Positions 13,526 to 21,992 of a stretch of DNA of 23,595 bases are shown here, piece after piece. Source of the DNA: Planctomycetota bacterium (lineage in GTDB: Bacteria > Planctomycetota > UBA1135); assembly GCA_022447335.1 (NCBI GenBank), contig JAKVCF010000022.1:1-23595 (forward strand), given 5' to 3'. Made by a program: the position numbers and the translations under genes. Every line of letters starts with the position of its first letter. Position 1 is the first letter of the stretch. The notes below the pieces were generated by a model that had not been told where the DNA came from, ran no database searches, and saw only the letters and a list, made by a program, of their open reading frames with translations.

Positions 13526-16072
13526 ATGTTCGACCGCTTCACTGAACGCGCCCGCAAAGTCATGGGCTTCGCCCGCCGCGAGGCGCAACGCTTCCACCAC
13601 GAGTACATAGGCACTGAGCACATCCTGCTCGGCCTCATCCAGGAGGGACAAGGCGTCGCTGCGAACGTCCTCAAGTCCATGGCGATCGATCTAGAGAAGA
13701 TCCGCCGCGAGGTTGAAAAGATCGTCAAGTCGGGCCCCGCGATGGAGCCTTCGGTACAGATTCCGTTCACCCCGCGCGCGAAGAAAGTTGTGGAACTGGC
13801 GCTCGAGGAGGCAAGCAACCTCGGTCACAACTACATTGGAACCGAACACCTGCTTCTCGCACTACTGCGCGAACAGGAAGGCATCGCCGCACACGTACTG
13901 ATGGCACTGGGAGTACGTCTGGACGAAGTGCGCGAAGAAGTCATCGAGTTCCTCGGTGGCCCAGTACAGGAAGAAGAAGATTCCGACGAAATCGCGGGCA
14001 GTGAAAGTAGCCCGGCCCCACACGGCAAGTCCAAAACTCCTGCGCTCGACGCCTTCGGCCGCGATCTAACCGAAGCTGCAAAACGTGGCGAGCTCGACCC
14101 GGTTATCGGCCGTGCCGGTGAGATCGAGCGAGTGATCCAAGTCCTGTCGCGCCGCACCAAAAACAATCCCGTGCTGCTCGGCGAGCCTGGTGTGGGCAAA
14201 ACCGCCATCGTCGAAGGGCTTGCTCAGTCAATTCACTCCAGCCAGGTGCCGGAAATCCTGCGCGATCGCCGTATCGTGACGTTGGACCTTGCTGGCATGG
14301 TCGCAGGCACTAAATATCGAGGCCAGTTCGAGGAACGTATCAAGGCCGTGATGTCTGAAGTCAAACGAGCTAAGAACGTAATTCTCTTCATCGACGAATT
14401 GCACACGCTGGTCGGAGCCGGTGGCGCAGAAGGTGCCATCGATGCCTCAAACGTGCTGAAGCCAGCATTATCGCGCGGCGAAATTCAGATCATCGGCGCG
14501 ACTACTCTTGATGAGTATCGCAAGCACATCGAGAAAGATGGCGCCCTTGAACGTCGCTTCCAGTCGGTGGTTGTCGACCCACCGAGTCGCGACGAAGCCG
14601 TAGCGATCCTGCAAGGCCTGGCCCAGCGCTACGAAGATCACCACCGAATCAACTACACGGGCGAGGCCCTCGAGAGCGCAGTCGACCTGTCGATCAAGTA
14701 CATAACCAACCGATTTTTACCGGACAAGGCGATTGATGTCATCGATGAAGCCGGGGCACGCCTGCGCCTCAACACGATGACTCCTCCGCCAGATCTCGCT
14801 GATCTCGACGAGCGCATCGCCGAACTTGAGAAGGCTAAAGAAGAGTCGGTAGCTAATCAGGACTTTGAGCTCGCTGCCAAGAACCGCGACGAAGCCTATC
14901 GCCTGCGCCGCCAACGTGAAAACATGATGGCGGAGTGGAAGAACTCTGATACCGAAGAGACCAACCGCGCCGAGGTTGACCACGAAATCATCGCCGAAAC
15001 TGTTGCTCGCATGACGGGCATCCCGGTTTCGAATCTTGCCCAAGAAGAGGCCGAACGCCTACTCAAGATGGAAGATGAGCTTGGCCGCACGGTCATCAAC
15101 CAGAACAACGCAATCGGAGCTATTGCACGTGCAGTGCGCCGTTCGCGCTCGGGCCTCAAAGATCCAAACCGCCCGACTGGCTGCTTCCTGTTCGTCGGCC
15201 CCTCAGGTGTCGGTAAGACCTGGCTTTCCAAGCAACTGGCCCAATTCATGTTTGGCCAGGAGGACGCGTTAATCACGATCGACATGTCGGAGTACATGGA
15301 GAAGCACAATGCGAGCCGCCTGGTCGGATCCCCTCCGGGTTACGTCGGACACGACGAAGGTGGCCAACTAACCGAAAAGGTCCGCCGCCGCCCCTACTCG
15401 GTCATCCTCTTTGACGAGATCGAAAAAGCACATCCAGACGTCTACAACATGTTGTTGCAGATCATGGAAGAAGGTCGTTTGACCGACTCCTTCGGCCGCC
15501 TAATCGATTTCCGCAACACGATTGTCATCATGACCAGCAATGTGGGTTCGCACGTAGTCAAAGACGGTGGCGGCGTAGGCTTCGTCAACTCCGAGGAAGA
15601 AACTACCAAGCGCGTCGGCGAAGCCGTCATGGGAGAGATCCAGCGCTACTTCCGTCCAGAGTTCCTGAACCGCATCGATGAGATCGTAAGCTTCAACCCA
15701 CTGGAACGCAGCGACCTGTTCCGGATTATTGATCTAGAGCTACACAAGGTCGAAGAGCGCCTGCGCACCAAGAAATTGGTTCTGCACCTCAGCGATGCCG
15801 CCCGCGACTTCCTAATCGATCAGGGGTACCACCCCGAGTACGGCGCGCGTCCGCTTCGTCGTACAATCGAGAAGCACGTCGAGGATCCGCTTGCTGAAGA
15901 AATGCTCAGGGGCGCCTTGCCCGAGAATTCATTGATCGAAATCGATCACAAAGAAGGCGAAGAAGCCCTCTGCTTCGAAGCGATCCCCGCTCCACCGCAG
16001 CAGGAACAGCAGCCAGAGCCTGCCGCCAGCGGCAATAGCGAAGACTCGCCGCCGGAATCTGACGCCCCCTAA
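13526..16072 (+). CDS. clpC: ATP-dependent Clp protease ATPase subunit ClpC
   Basis: This 848-residue AAA+ unfoldase should deliver substrates to ClpP. In order it has two N-terminal Clp repeats (about 1-145), D1 with Walker A GEPGVGKT (219-226) and Walker B VILFIDELHTLVG, a middle UVR/coiled-coil segment (LEKAKEESVANQDFELAAK) diagnostic of ClpC rather than ClpA or ClpB, then D2 with GPSGVGKTWLSKQLA and VILFDEIEKAHPDVYN. GGGVGFV matches the ClpP-binding loop. The C-terminus ends in a Gln/Glu/Pro-rich tail. A GGAG lies 12 nt before the ATG. The preceding mcsA-like gene is the expected partner. The stop codon overlaps the convergent MATE gene by 4 bp. Confidence 0.97.
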   Translation: MFDRFTERARKVMGFARREAQRFHHEYIGTEHILLGLIQEGQGVAANVLKSMAIDLEKIRREVEKIVKSGPAMEPSVQIPFTPRAKKVVELALEEASNLGHNYIGTEHLLLALLREQEGIAAHVLMALGVRLDEVREEVIEFLGGPVQEEEDSDEIAGSESSPAPHGKSKTPALDAFGRDLTEAAKRGELDPVIGRAGEIERVIQVLSRRTKNNPVLLGEPGVGKTAIVEGLAQSIHSSQVPEILRDRRIVTLDLAGMVAGTKYRGQFEERIKAVMSEVKRAKNVILFIDELHTLVGAGGAEGAIDASNVLKPALSRGEIQIIGATTLDEYRKHIEKDGALERRFQSVVVDPPSRDEAVAILQGLAQRYEDHHRINYTGEALESAVDLSIKYITNRFLPDKAIDVIDEAGARLRLNTMTPPPDLADLDERIAELEKAKEESVANQDFELAAKNRDEAYRLRRQRENMMAEWKNSDTEETNRAEVDHEIIAETVARMTGIPVSNLAQEEAERLLKMEDELGRTVINQNNAIGAIARAVRRSRSGLKDPNRPTGCFLFVGPSGVGKTWLSKQLAQFMFGQEDALITIDMSEYMEKHNASRLVGSPPGYVGHDEGGQLTEKVRRRPYSVILFDEIEKAHPDVYNMLLQIMEEGRLTDSFGRLIDFRNTIVIMTSNVGSHVVKDGGGVGFVNSEEETTKRVGEAVMGEIQRYFRPEFLNRIDEIVSFNPLERSDLFRIIDLELHKVEERLRTKKLVLHLSDAARDFLIDQGYHPEYGARPLRRTIEKHVEDPLAEEMLRGALPENSLIEIDHKEGEEALCFEAIPAPPQQEQQPEPAASGNSEDSPPESDAP

Positions 16073-17466
16073 GCAGGCTTCGAGATTTCTGGCCTCCTTT
16101 CGGCCGTCAGCTCTCTGAGTTGGCGGCCAATCCAATTCCGGATCAGCAAACTGCCCCCGAGGAGGCCAACACTCGCACCGGCGCATAGTCCGTGCATCGG
16201 GCTAATCTCCATCGCATCGGCCGCGCAGTAGCCGATCGCCATCCCAGGAATGAACAGCACGAAAGTACGCACTGTCGATGCAATTAATCCGGGGCGCGGA
16301 CGCTGCAAACCGTCAAAGGTCGAGCGTGCGAGGAAAAACGGGATCGAAACCAGCACACCGATAAAGACCCAGAGCATTCCATCCTGTGCGAACTGGCGCG
16401 TGGCAGGGGTTTCTGACAAAGCCCGTGCCAACCACGGGCCGCCCAAAATAACCATAGGAAGCACCAAGGCGAAGGAATAGATCCAGCCCGCGCGCTCAGC
16501 CATCTTCAACTCGGAGCCGATCTGAAAGTAATTGCCCTGCCCGCTATAACGTGCTGCCAAGGGCAGCAGGGCTACGCTGCATGCTATGCCAGGCATTAGT
16601 AGAAAACGCAGCGCGCGATCGAAAATAGACCAAGCAGCCAGCAACGAAACCGACTGCTCAGCAGGTGGCAGGTTGGCAATCAAGCCCAACACTGCAAGCG
16701 ACTCCACAGACATCAGTAAATAGGTCAATGCCCCCGGAATTGCCAGAGTCAGAATGGCACGGACAGGTTCGCCAAACAAGCCTGGCCTCGGTTCGGTGCA
16801 GGCCTCGATGCGAGCACGTTCGTGCCGCGCCGCGCGCTGCCAGGCATAGGCCAAAGCAAACACGCGGCTAAGCACTGTCGATGCTGCAATGCCGACAATG
16901 CCCCAACCGAAGACGAACACAAAGATCGTGTTCATAATTACATTGATGAAGGTAGACAGCAGCCCGGCCCACATTGTGCCGCGCGTGTCCTGGTGCGCTT
17001 TTACCACCGAGTCGGGCAATATCGCCCAGAAGGATGTCAGTGCTGAGCCACCGACCAAGATCGTTCCATAAAGCTGGAATTGGCGCGCTAACAGCGGATC
17101 CTTGAGCACCATCGGGGAAAGCCACCAAATGCCTGCAGCTATGGCAAGAAAAGCCGCACACAGCACCCAGATAATCCGCAATGAGGCGCGCTTCAGTTGC
17201 TCAACTCGATCGGACTCGCCCGCGCCCATCGCGGCGGCAAGGCGAGAGGTCAGCCCGTTCGAGGAGCCAACCCAGCACGCAATAGTGAGGAACTCAAAAG
17301 GCAGAGCAAGGCCGATTGCAGCAATTGAGGCATCACCCAGCCCGGGAACTTGTTCCAGATCCTCCAGTTCGGCCGCAAAAAAAGTGTCAACCCAAGCGAA
17401 AGCCGAACGCAGCCAAAAGGAGACCACAAGTGGCCCTGTCAGGCGCAGGATCGAGGGCGAATTCAC
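16069..17466 (-). CDS. MATE-family multidrug/organic cation exporter
   Basis: This 465-residue polytopic inner-membrane protein has about 12 hydrophobic segments and a MATE-type arrangement. The N-terminal half includes FFAAELEDL, ASIAAIGLALPFEFL and SRLAAAMGAGESDRVEQL, the MATE hallmark region after TM2. A homologous second half follows, with ARYSGQGNYFQIGSELK. Members use Na+ or H+ gradients to export drugs or metabolites; the substrate is unknown. The GTG start at 17466 is supported by a TAAGAT box 8 nt upstream. The gene diverges from a small lipoprotein gene with back-to-back promoters and is convergent with clpC. Confidence 0.88.
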   Translation of the reverse strand: MNSPSILRLTGPLVVSFWLRSAFAWVDTFFAAELEDLEQVPGLGDASIAAIGLALPFEFLTIACWVGSSNGLTSRLAAAMGAGESDRVEQLKRASLRIIWVLCAAFLAIAAGIWWLSPMVLKDPLLARQFQLYGTILVGGSALTSFWAILPDSVVKAHQDTRGTMWAGLLSTFINVIMNTIFVFVFGWGIVGIAASTVLSRVFALAYAWQRAARHERARIEACTEPRPGLFGEPVRAILTLAIPGALTYLLMSVESLAVLGLIANLPPAEQSVSLLAAWSIFDRALRFLLMPGIACSVALLPLAARYSGQGNYFQIGSELKMAERAGWIYSFALVLPMVILGGPWLARALSETPATRQFAQDGMLWVFIGVLVSIPFFLARSTFDGLQRPRPGLIASTVRTFVLFIPGMAIGYCAADAMEISPMHGLCAGASVGLLGGSLLIRNWIGRQLRELTAERRPEISKPA

Positions 17467-17492
17467 CGGGCGGCATCTTATGATCTCAAGTC
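17467..17492. promoter_or_regulatory. Back-to-back leaderless promoters of the MATE and lipoprotein genes
   Basis: The divergent start codons are only 26 bp apart. The minus strand has TAAGAT (17480-17475) 8 nt before the GTG at 17466. The plus strand has TATGAT (17479-17484) 8 nt before the ATG at 17493. The boxes share two base pairs, so the promoters are probably mutually exclusive. Confidence 0.42.
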
Positions 17493-18065
17493 ATGGTGCG
17501 CACCCTCGCCCCCGTCTTGCTTCTTGGTTTCGCTGCCTCCTGCATGAAGGCCCCCGATCCCGATGTCGGCCTGCGTCAGGCTCAGTCGAACGAAAATGCC
17601 AGCGCTCCGGAAGCAGAGATAACCCGCCCGGAAGTCAAAATGGCCGGCCTTGAAGGCTGGGCGAGGAAGCAACCCAGCATGAACTTCCAGCTAGCCAGTT
17701 GGGACCTTCCCGGCGGCGGCATAGCAACTATTTCGTGGCTAGGTCTATCGAAAGAAACTATTGCGATGAATCTCGATAGATGGCTCGGTCAATGGCAGAA
17801 CGAGAGTGGCCAGCCTTCGCAGGATGGCGAGATCAAACCCGACACAGAGGGCGCACTGCCCTTCACCTATGTGCGCGTGGTTGGAACGCTCGTAGATGTC
17901 CGCCAAGTCGGTGGTGGCGAACCGCGCACGAACTGGATGCTGCTGGGCGCCATTGTCGACAGCCCCAAAGGACCGCTCTACGTAAAAGCGGTGGGGCCGC
18001 AGAGCGAGCTAGATAAACAGACCGAAAAGTTCCTCGCAGCCGTGCGTCAAATCGACGTGCAATAA
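17493..18065 (+). CDS. Predicted lipoprotein of unknown function
   Basis: This 190-residue protein begins with a lipoprotein signal peptide (LAPVLLLGFAASC, lipid-modified Cys17). A short low-complexity linker and a compact soluble domain of about 140 residues follow. The domain contains WDLPGGGIATISWLG, LPFTYVRVVGTLVD and PKGPLYVKAVGP, suggesting a beta-rich fold. I cannot assign a function. It is followed after 45 nt by a second lipoprotein gene of the sulfatase fold, which has its own promoter-like box. Confidence 0.82.
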   Translation: MVRTLAPVLLLGFAASCMKAPDPDVGLRQAQSNENASAPEAEITRPEVKMAGLEGWARKQPSMNFQLASWDLPGGGIATISWLGLSKETIAMNLDRWLGQWQNESGQPSQDGEIKPDTEGALPFTYVRVVGTLVDVRQVGGGEPRTNWMLLGAIVDSPKGPLYVKAVGPQSELDKQTEKFLAAVRQIDVQ

Positions 18066-18097
18066 GAAGCTAGGTCCATCTTGCTCCAAGTGGCGCG

Positions 18098-18103
18098 TAT
18101 CAT
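18098..18103 (+). promoter_or_regulatory. Putative -10 box of the sulfatase-fold lipoprotein gene
   Basis: TATCAT lies 7 nt before the ATG at 18111, matching the leaderless layout seen elsewhere. It supports that ATG over the TTG at 18081. Confidence 0.4.
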
Positions 18104-18110
18104 CGCCATC

Positions 18111-19844
18111 ATGAGCCGAGTCTTCTCCGCACGCGCCATCTCCTTCGGCGCTGGTCTCGGCTTACTGGTCGCCGCCTGCGGGGGCTCCTTTCCCAACCAA
18201 AGACCCTCCGCGTCCTGGAACCCTGGCGCTACCCAGGAAACTATCAGATCCAGTGGTGCTTGGATGCATGGTCGAAGTGAGCACCTCACACTCTGGCATG
18301 GCATCGACCCCAACCTATTACGCATTCGCCCTGAGGCGATTCTGGGTGATGACCGCGCAGCCGTTCTGACCGCAACACCTCATCACATCGAAGTCGAGCT
18401 CGGTGCCAGTGAGTGGGATCGCCAACTCAAGACGGCTGTACGACGCATCCAAGCGCGCCCCTCTGTCCCCACGCTTTTTGAAGTTTTTTTCCAACCACAA
18501 GCGGGAGCTCTGCGGTCACTCGCCCAAGTTCTTCTCGACCCTGCACCTCAGCAGCTCAGCGAGACTTGGGCATCAGTGCAATGCGCGGTCCCGCGCGAAG
18601 CCGGCACTTTAACTCTTGTCAGTCGCGACCCCCGTCCCATCGGTGCTCAAGCGCCCACCACCGAGGTCGCCTGGCAATCCCCAGTTGTCTTACCGGTACA
18701 ACGCCCTAACCACGCCACTCCTGATGTACTGCTAGTCACGATCGACACCTTCCGTGCCGATGCGCTCGATTTTGCACCCCGCCTCGCTGCCATACTGGCT
18801 CAAGGTCAACTCTGGCCTCGCGCTATTTCCCCTTCCAACTGGACGCTTCCTTCTTACGGCTCACTGTTCACAGGCCTCCCCGCCGCCAAACATCAAGCCG
18901 GACGCGGCCCCTTTGCCCCAGAAGCAACGGGTCAAATCGAAAGCCGCCAGCTTTCCGCAGTCGACCCTCAACTGACCCTCCTCGCCGAGCGATTTCGAAC
19001 TGCAGGCTATGCCACAGGCATGGTCCACCAGAACCCAATGCTGGAGACCTGGACCGGATTCCCTCGTGGCTTCGAGCAGTATCAACGGGCAAGCGACCGC
19101 ACCACCGATGCCCTTCAAGCTTGCGAGGATTTCTTAGCCACAAATACCGGTCGTCCACGCTTCTTCGTACTACACCTTATGGCACCGCACCTGCCTTATC
19201 GCTTCGGACCTGACCCCGACCCTTTAGACGACCTGCCACTCGCCACTTTCTTAGGTGCTGACCACACCCCAGAAGCGCGTGACAGTTTCTTTTCCCTCCC
19301 CGCGACAGCTCGCGAGCGCGTACGCCAACGCTACTTCGCTGAAGTCGGGCACCTAGATACCGAGCTTGGGCCCTGGCTCGAAAAAAAAATGCAATCTCCC
19401 ACTCCATTAGTCATCGGATTTCATTCCGACCATGGTGAAGAGCTCTGGGATTCTGGCTCCTTCGAGCACGGTCATTCTTTCGACAACTCGGTGATCGAAG
19501 TTCCCGTTGCTCTGATCGCGCCGGGTCAACTTGCACCCGCTCTTTACGAGGCCGCCATTCCTGCTGAACTACTGGGCGCGAGCCTACTCAACCTCGTCGG
19601 AATCGAACATGATCTTCCCCATACGCTGCAGCAATCCCCCGCTCAGTTCCGCAGTTCAATGCCACTCTATCGCGCACGCGAACAAGGCCGTGACTTTGGT
19701 CGCAAAGGCGTCACCTCTATTCCCTTCGACCCCAACCAGGGCAGTGAAGGAAACGGTGCCCCTATCAGCGAACAGAAACGGCGCATGCTCGCCGAATTGG
19801 GCTACCTTGCTGATCAGGAAATGCGCGCGCAAGATCGCGACTAA
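18111..19844 (+). CDS. Sulfatase-fold lipoprotein (alkaline phosphatase superfamily hydrolase)
   Basis: This 577-residue protein has a lipobox signal (GLGLLVAAC, Cys23), a divergent N-terminal region of about 180 residues, then a sulfatase domain. VLLVTIDTFRADAL carries the metal Asp (D212). SPSNWTLPSYGSLFTGLP places Thr245 at the nucleophile position, where classic sulfatases have Cys or Ser for formylglycine conversion. HSDHGEELWD (D440, H441) and FEHGHS add further metal ligands. A Thr nucleophile points to phosphoester or phosphotransferase chemistry rather than sulfate-ester cleavage. The protein should be anchored in a membrane on the extracytoplasmic side. The substrate is unknown. Confidence 0.87.
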   Translation: MSRVFSARAISFGAGLGLLVAACGGSFPNQRPSASWNPGATQETIRSSGAWMHGRSEHLTLWHGIDPNLLRIRPEAILGDDRAAVLTATPHHIEVELGASEWDRQLKTAVRRIQARPSVPTLFEVFFQPQAGALRSLAQVLLDPAPQQLSETWASVQCAVPREAGTLTLVSRDPRPIGAQAPTTEVAWQSPVVLPVQRPNHATPDVLLVTIDTFRADALDFAPRLAAILAQGQLWPRAISPSNWTLPSYGSLFTGLPAAKHQAGRGPFAPEATGQIESRQLSAVDPQLTLLAERFRTAGYATGMVHQNPMLETWTGFPRGFEQYQRASDRTTDALQACEDFLATNTGRPRFFVLHLMAPHLPYRFGPDPDPLDDLPLATFLGADHTPEARDSFFSLPATARERVRQRYFAEVGHLDTELGPWLEKKMQSPTPLVIGFHSDHGEELWDSGSFEHGHSFDNSVIEVPVALIAPGQLAPALYEAAIPAELLGASLLNLVGIEHDLPHTLQQSPAQFRSSMPLYRAREQGRDFGRKGVTSIPFDPNQGSEGNGAPISEQKRRMLAELGYLADQEMRAQDRD

Positions 19845-19871
19845 GCAACCTCCAGACGCGCACCTCTTTCT

Positions 19872-20084
19872 TTACTGAGGCACCTCACCCGGGGCAAGAA
19901 GGCTCACTCCTAGCACATAGGACAGCATCGCCAAAATCGTCACCGTGCCTGCGAATAAAACCATACGCCGCGGGATACCGCGCAAGACTTCGGCTGGATC
20001 ATCATCGCGATAGCAAGAAACTACTGCCGCCAACGCAAAGCTGAAGAAAATAAGCAGTAGGAATTGGATAAATATGTTGCTCAC
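19872..20084 (-). CDS. Small membrane protein, two predicted TM helices
   Basis: This 70-residue protein has two hydrophobic helices (FIQFLLLIFFSFALAAVV and MVLFAGTVTILAMLSYVLGV) joined by a charged loop containing RDDDPAEVLRGIPRR. The family is not recognised. Its GTG start overlaps the stop of the upstream membrane protein gene (GTGA), so the two are co-translated and may form a complex. Confidence 0.75.
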   Translation of the reverse strand: MSNIFIQFLLLIFFSFALAAVVSCYRDDDPAEVLRGIPRRMVLFAGTVTILAMLSYVLGVSLLAPGEVPQ

Positions 20085-20899
20085 ACTTTCTCCTTATCGT
20101 GAGTAAGCCAGTCGGTCTCTGCGCGGTGGTAAGCATCGAGAGCCACCACGATATTGAACAAACCTGCCACCGAAGTGAAAGTGAATCCAGTGTCTTGATA
20201 GGGATATACCGCACCTATCTTAAGAGGTAGCAAGGGTAGATAAGCCAGCCAAGCAGGTAGGCGGTGAAACATTTGACCTATCCAGTAGTAGCCGTGTCGT
20301 TGGCGATCAAAGGCGGCAAACCCAGCCATCGCCAACCCAAGTACGAACATTGCGAAAAGAGTTATGCCCAGCATCTTGGCTTTAAAGCGGCGGCCAGCAA
20401 CCCAGTGCCCGAGACCCGGCACGAGGATCGCGAACAAAGCCACCTTGCCCGGATGCAGCGTACGCTGCGAGTTGGGCTGCAATTGTTGCAACACCAAGCC
20501 TGCGGCATGCGGGGCAGAAGCCACCGACAGAATTCCGGCACATCCGCTCAGCAAATAACCGAGTTGGCGGTAGGGCAAGTGCTCGGCATAGCTTCCACCA
20601 AACTCAACGCTGCTCGCGAAGTTGGCGATCAACACCGTCCCGCCAAAGTTGAGCGATTCCGGCAGCGTGATTGCGATCTTGAGCACACCAAGCAACTCCC
20701 AAGCAAAACCAAAATCAAACTGGGAGTAGCCCGCGAACTGAAAGCCGGCCAACAAAGCCCCATTAGCGATCAACATCCAAGCCAAGCCTAGCGTGCGCGC
20801 TCCGGCAACGATGTGACCCAGCCCGGGAAAGAGAAAGCTCAGGCCAATCACCTGGAGCATCCGATCCCGAGTGGCTTCGGCGGGGACGACGGGGGCCAT
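20081..20899 (-). CDS. Polytopic membrane protein with two PGLGH motifs (DUF6677-like)
   Basis: This 272-residue protein has about six to eight hydrophobic segments. FLFPGLGHIVAG near residue 22 and LVPGLGHWVAGRR in the middle are similar short motifs, each followed by a hydrophobic helix. This suggests an internal duplication or a TM2-like fold. The pattern resembles DUF6677 proteins, which I associate from memory with Planctomycetota; that match needs a profile search. The function is unknown. It is the first gene of a two-gene unit with the small membrane protein downstream and diverges from a thioesterase gene. Confidence 0.75.
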   Translation of the reverse strand: MAPVVPAEATRDRMLQVIGLSFLFPGLGHIVAGARTLGLAWMLIANGALLAGFQFAGYSQFDFGFAWELLGVLKIAITLPESLNFGGTVLIANFASSVEFGGSYAEHLPYRQLGYLLSGCAGILSVASAPHAAGLVLQQLQPNSQRTLHPGKVALFAILVPGLGHWVAGRRFKAKMLGITLFAMFVLGLAMAGFAAFDRQRHGYYWIGQMFHRLPAWLAYLPLLPLKIGAVYPYQDTGFTFTSVAGLFNIVVALDAYHRAETDWLTHDKEKV

Positions 20900-20949
20900 G
20901 CGCCGGGATTCTGACAGAGAGTCCGGATCGTTGCCATCGGCGAGTGCAC

Positions 20950-20955
20950 TACAAT
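20950..20955 (+). promoter_or_regulatory. Putative -10 box of the thioesterase gene
   Basis: TACAAT lies 9 nt before the ATG at 20965. No SD is visible between, so the mRNA would have a leader of at most a few nucleotides. Confidence 0.4.
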
Positions 20956-20964
20956 CTGCATAGC

Positions 20965-21483
20965 ATGGCTGTAAATGCTGCTTCCTACCGCGTGCTCTAC
21001 CGGGATATCGACTCGATGGGAGTGCTCTACTATGGTCGCTATCTCGCCATGTTTGAGATGGGCCGTGTCGAGTGGATGCGCTCGGAGGGCTGCCGCTACC
21101 GTGATCTGGAACGCGAGCACGGAGTGCTCTTACCGGTCACTAAGGCCAGCTGTAGTTATCTCGCGCCTGTGGAATACGACGATCTGCTGATCGTCCGGAC
21201 CGAGATTGTCCGCTGGAGCGCATCCCGGATCACCTTCTCTCATCGCTTAATCGTGCCCAGCGATGCCGCCACTGCCAGCCAAGCTCTCGCCAAAGGAAGT
21301 GGGACAAATCCCTTCCCAGAAGATTTCTGGGAGGACTCAAGGCATCGACTCTGCGCTCTCGGCGAAGTAGAGCTGGGCTGCGTCCGGAAAGAGGGTATGC
21401 GCCCCACCCGGATCCCGGGCCCCTTCCGCAAGCTCCTTACCGATCGAGCTCCAGACCGTTTACAACCACGGCCCCGAAGTTAA
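20965..21483 (+). CDS. Hotdog-fold acyl-CoA thioesterase (YbgC/4HBT-like)
   Basis: This 172-residue protein has the 4-hydroxybenzoyl-CoA thioesterase signature YRDIDSMGVLYYGRYLAMFE, with the catalytic Asp in the RDID-MG-YY pattern, and then EMGRVEWMRSEG. It probably hydrolyses acyl-CoA thioesters in the cytosol. It is longer than the usual 130-140 residues. The extra part includes an insertion near DAATASQALAKGSGTNPFPEDFWED and a basic, proline-rich C-terminus (RPTRIPGPFRKLL). The ATG at 20965 is chosen over the GTG at 20944 because the -10-like TACAAT would otherwise lie inside the gene. The stop codon falls within an inverted repeat. Confidence 0.85.
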   Translation: MAVNAASYRVLYRDIDSMGVLYYGRYLAMFEMGRVEWMRSEGCRYRDLEREHGVLLPVTKASCSYLAPVEYDDLLIVRTEIVRWSASRITFSHRLIVPSDAATASQALAKGSGTNPFPEDFWEDSRHRLCALGEVELGCVRKEGMRPTRIPGPFRKLLTDRAPDRLQPRPRS

Positions 21484-21503
21484 CAATATTATTGAATTGT
21501 TAA
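21480..21503. promoter_or_regulatory. Perfect 8-bp inverted repeat upstream of rrf2
   Basis: TTAACAAT and ATTGTTAA are separated by 8 nt in an AT-rich patch unlike its GC-rich surroundings. The left arm includes the TAA stop of the thioesterase gene. It sits about 50-75 bp upstream of the rrf2 -10 box. It could be an operator for the Rrf2 regulator or a weak hairpin terminator; there is no long T-run. Confidence 0.45.
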
Positions 21504-21518
21504 ACTCATTCTGACCGA

Positions 21519-21533
21519 GAATCGAATCGAATC
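21519..21533 (+). repeat. Three tandem GAATC pentamers in the rrf2 promoter region
   Basis: GAATC occurs three times in direct succession, ending about 20 bp before the -10 box and overlapping the -35 position. It may be a binding site or chance repetition. Confidence 0.35.
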
Positions 21534-21553
21534 GAAAAGCACCGAAATAGTGC

Positions 21554-21559
21554 TAAAAT
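21554..21559 (+). promoter_or_regulatory. Extended -10 box of the rrf2-isc operon (leaderless)
   Basis: TGC-TAAAAT matches an extended -10 element and is followed by exactly six bases and the rrf2 ATG. The AGGG directly before the ATG is too close to serve as a Shine-Dalgarno sequence. Confidence 0.55.
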
Positions 21560-21565
21560 ACAGGG

Positions 21566-21985
21566 ATGCTTCGGCTCACTCGACGCTCTGAGTACGGCCT
21601 CATGGCGCTGGCTTACCTAGCCAGCCGTCCAAGGGAGTACTGCAGTGTTCGTGAGATCGTCGAAGAACTGAAGCTCCCGAAACGCCTGCTCGCCGAGGTT
21701 CTCAAAGACCTCTCACGTGCCGGCACAGTCGAAGCCACCCGCGGCCCGGGTGGCGGCTACCGCCTAGTCCGCTCCGCTGAAGAACTTCCTTTGGCACGAG
21801 TAGTTGAAATCCTTGAAGGACCAGTCGCTATGACCGACTGTATGGCTCAGACCTGCGAACTCGAAGCCTCCTGCATCATCCAAACTGGTATCGGCCGCGT
21901 GACGAGCAGCATTCGCAATGTGCTCGAAGATATGACGGTCGCCGAGCTGCTTCCCGCTTCATCCGAAGCTCCCCTTGCCGTCTGA
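21566..21985 (+). CDS. Rrf2-family transcriptional regulator (IscR-like)
   Basis: This 139-residue protein starts with the canonical Rrf2 N-terminus LRLTRRSEYGLMALAYLA. It has a winged helix-turn-helix (PKRLLAEVLKDLSRAG) and the wing motif RGPGGGYRL. Three cysteines, C92, C97 and C103, stand where IscR binds its [2Fe-2S] cluster. The first spacing is four residues rather than IscR's five. Its place directly before iscS and iscU, with an 8-bp inverted repeat upstream, suggests that it senses Fe-S status and controls this operon. The start is fixed by the family N-terminus. Confidence 0.93.
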   Translation: MLRLTRRSEYGLMALAYLASRPREYCSVREIVEELKLPKRLLAEVLKDLSRAGTVEATRGPGGGYRLVRSAEELPLARVVEILEGPVAMTDCMAQTCELEASCIIQTGIGRVTSSIRNVLEDMTVAELLPASSEAPLAV

Positions 21986-21992
21986 ACCCATA

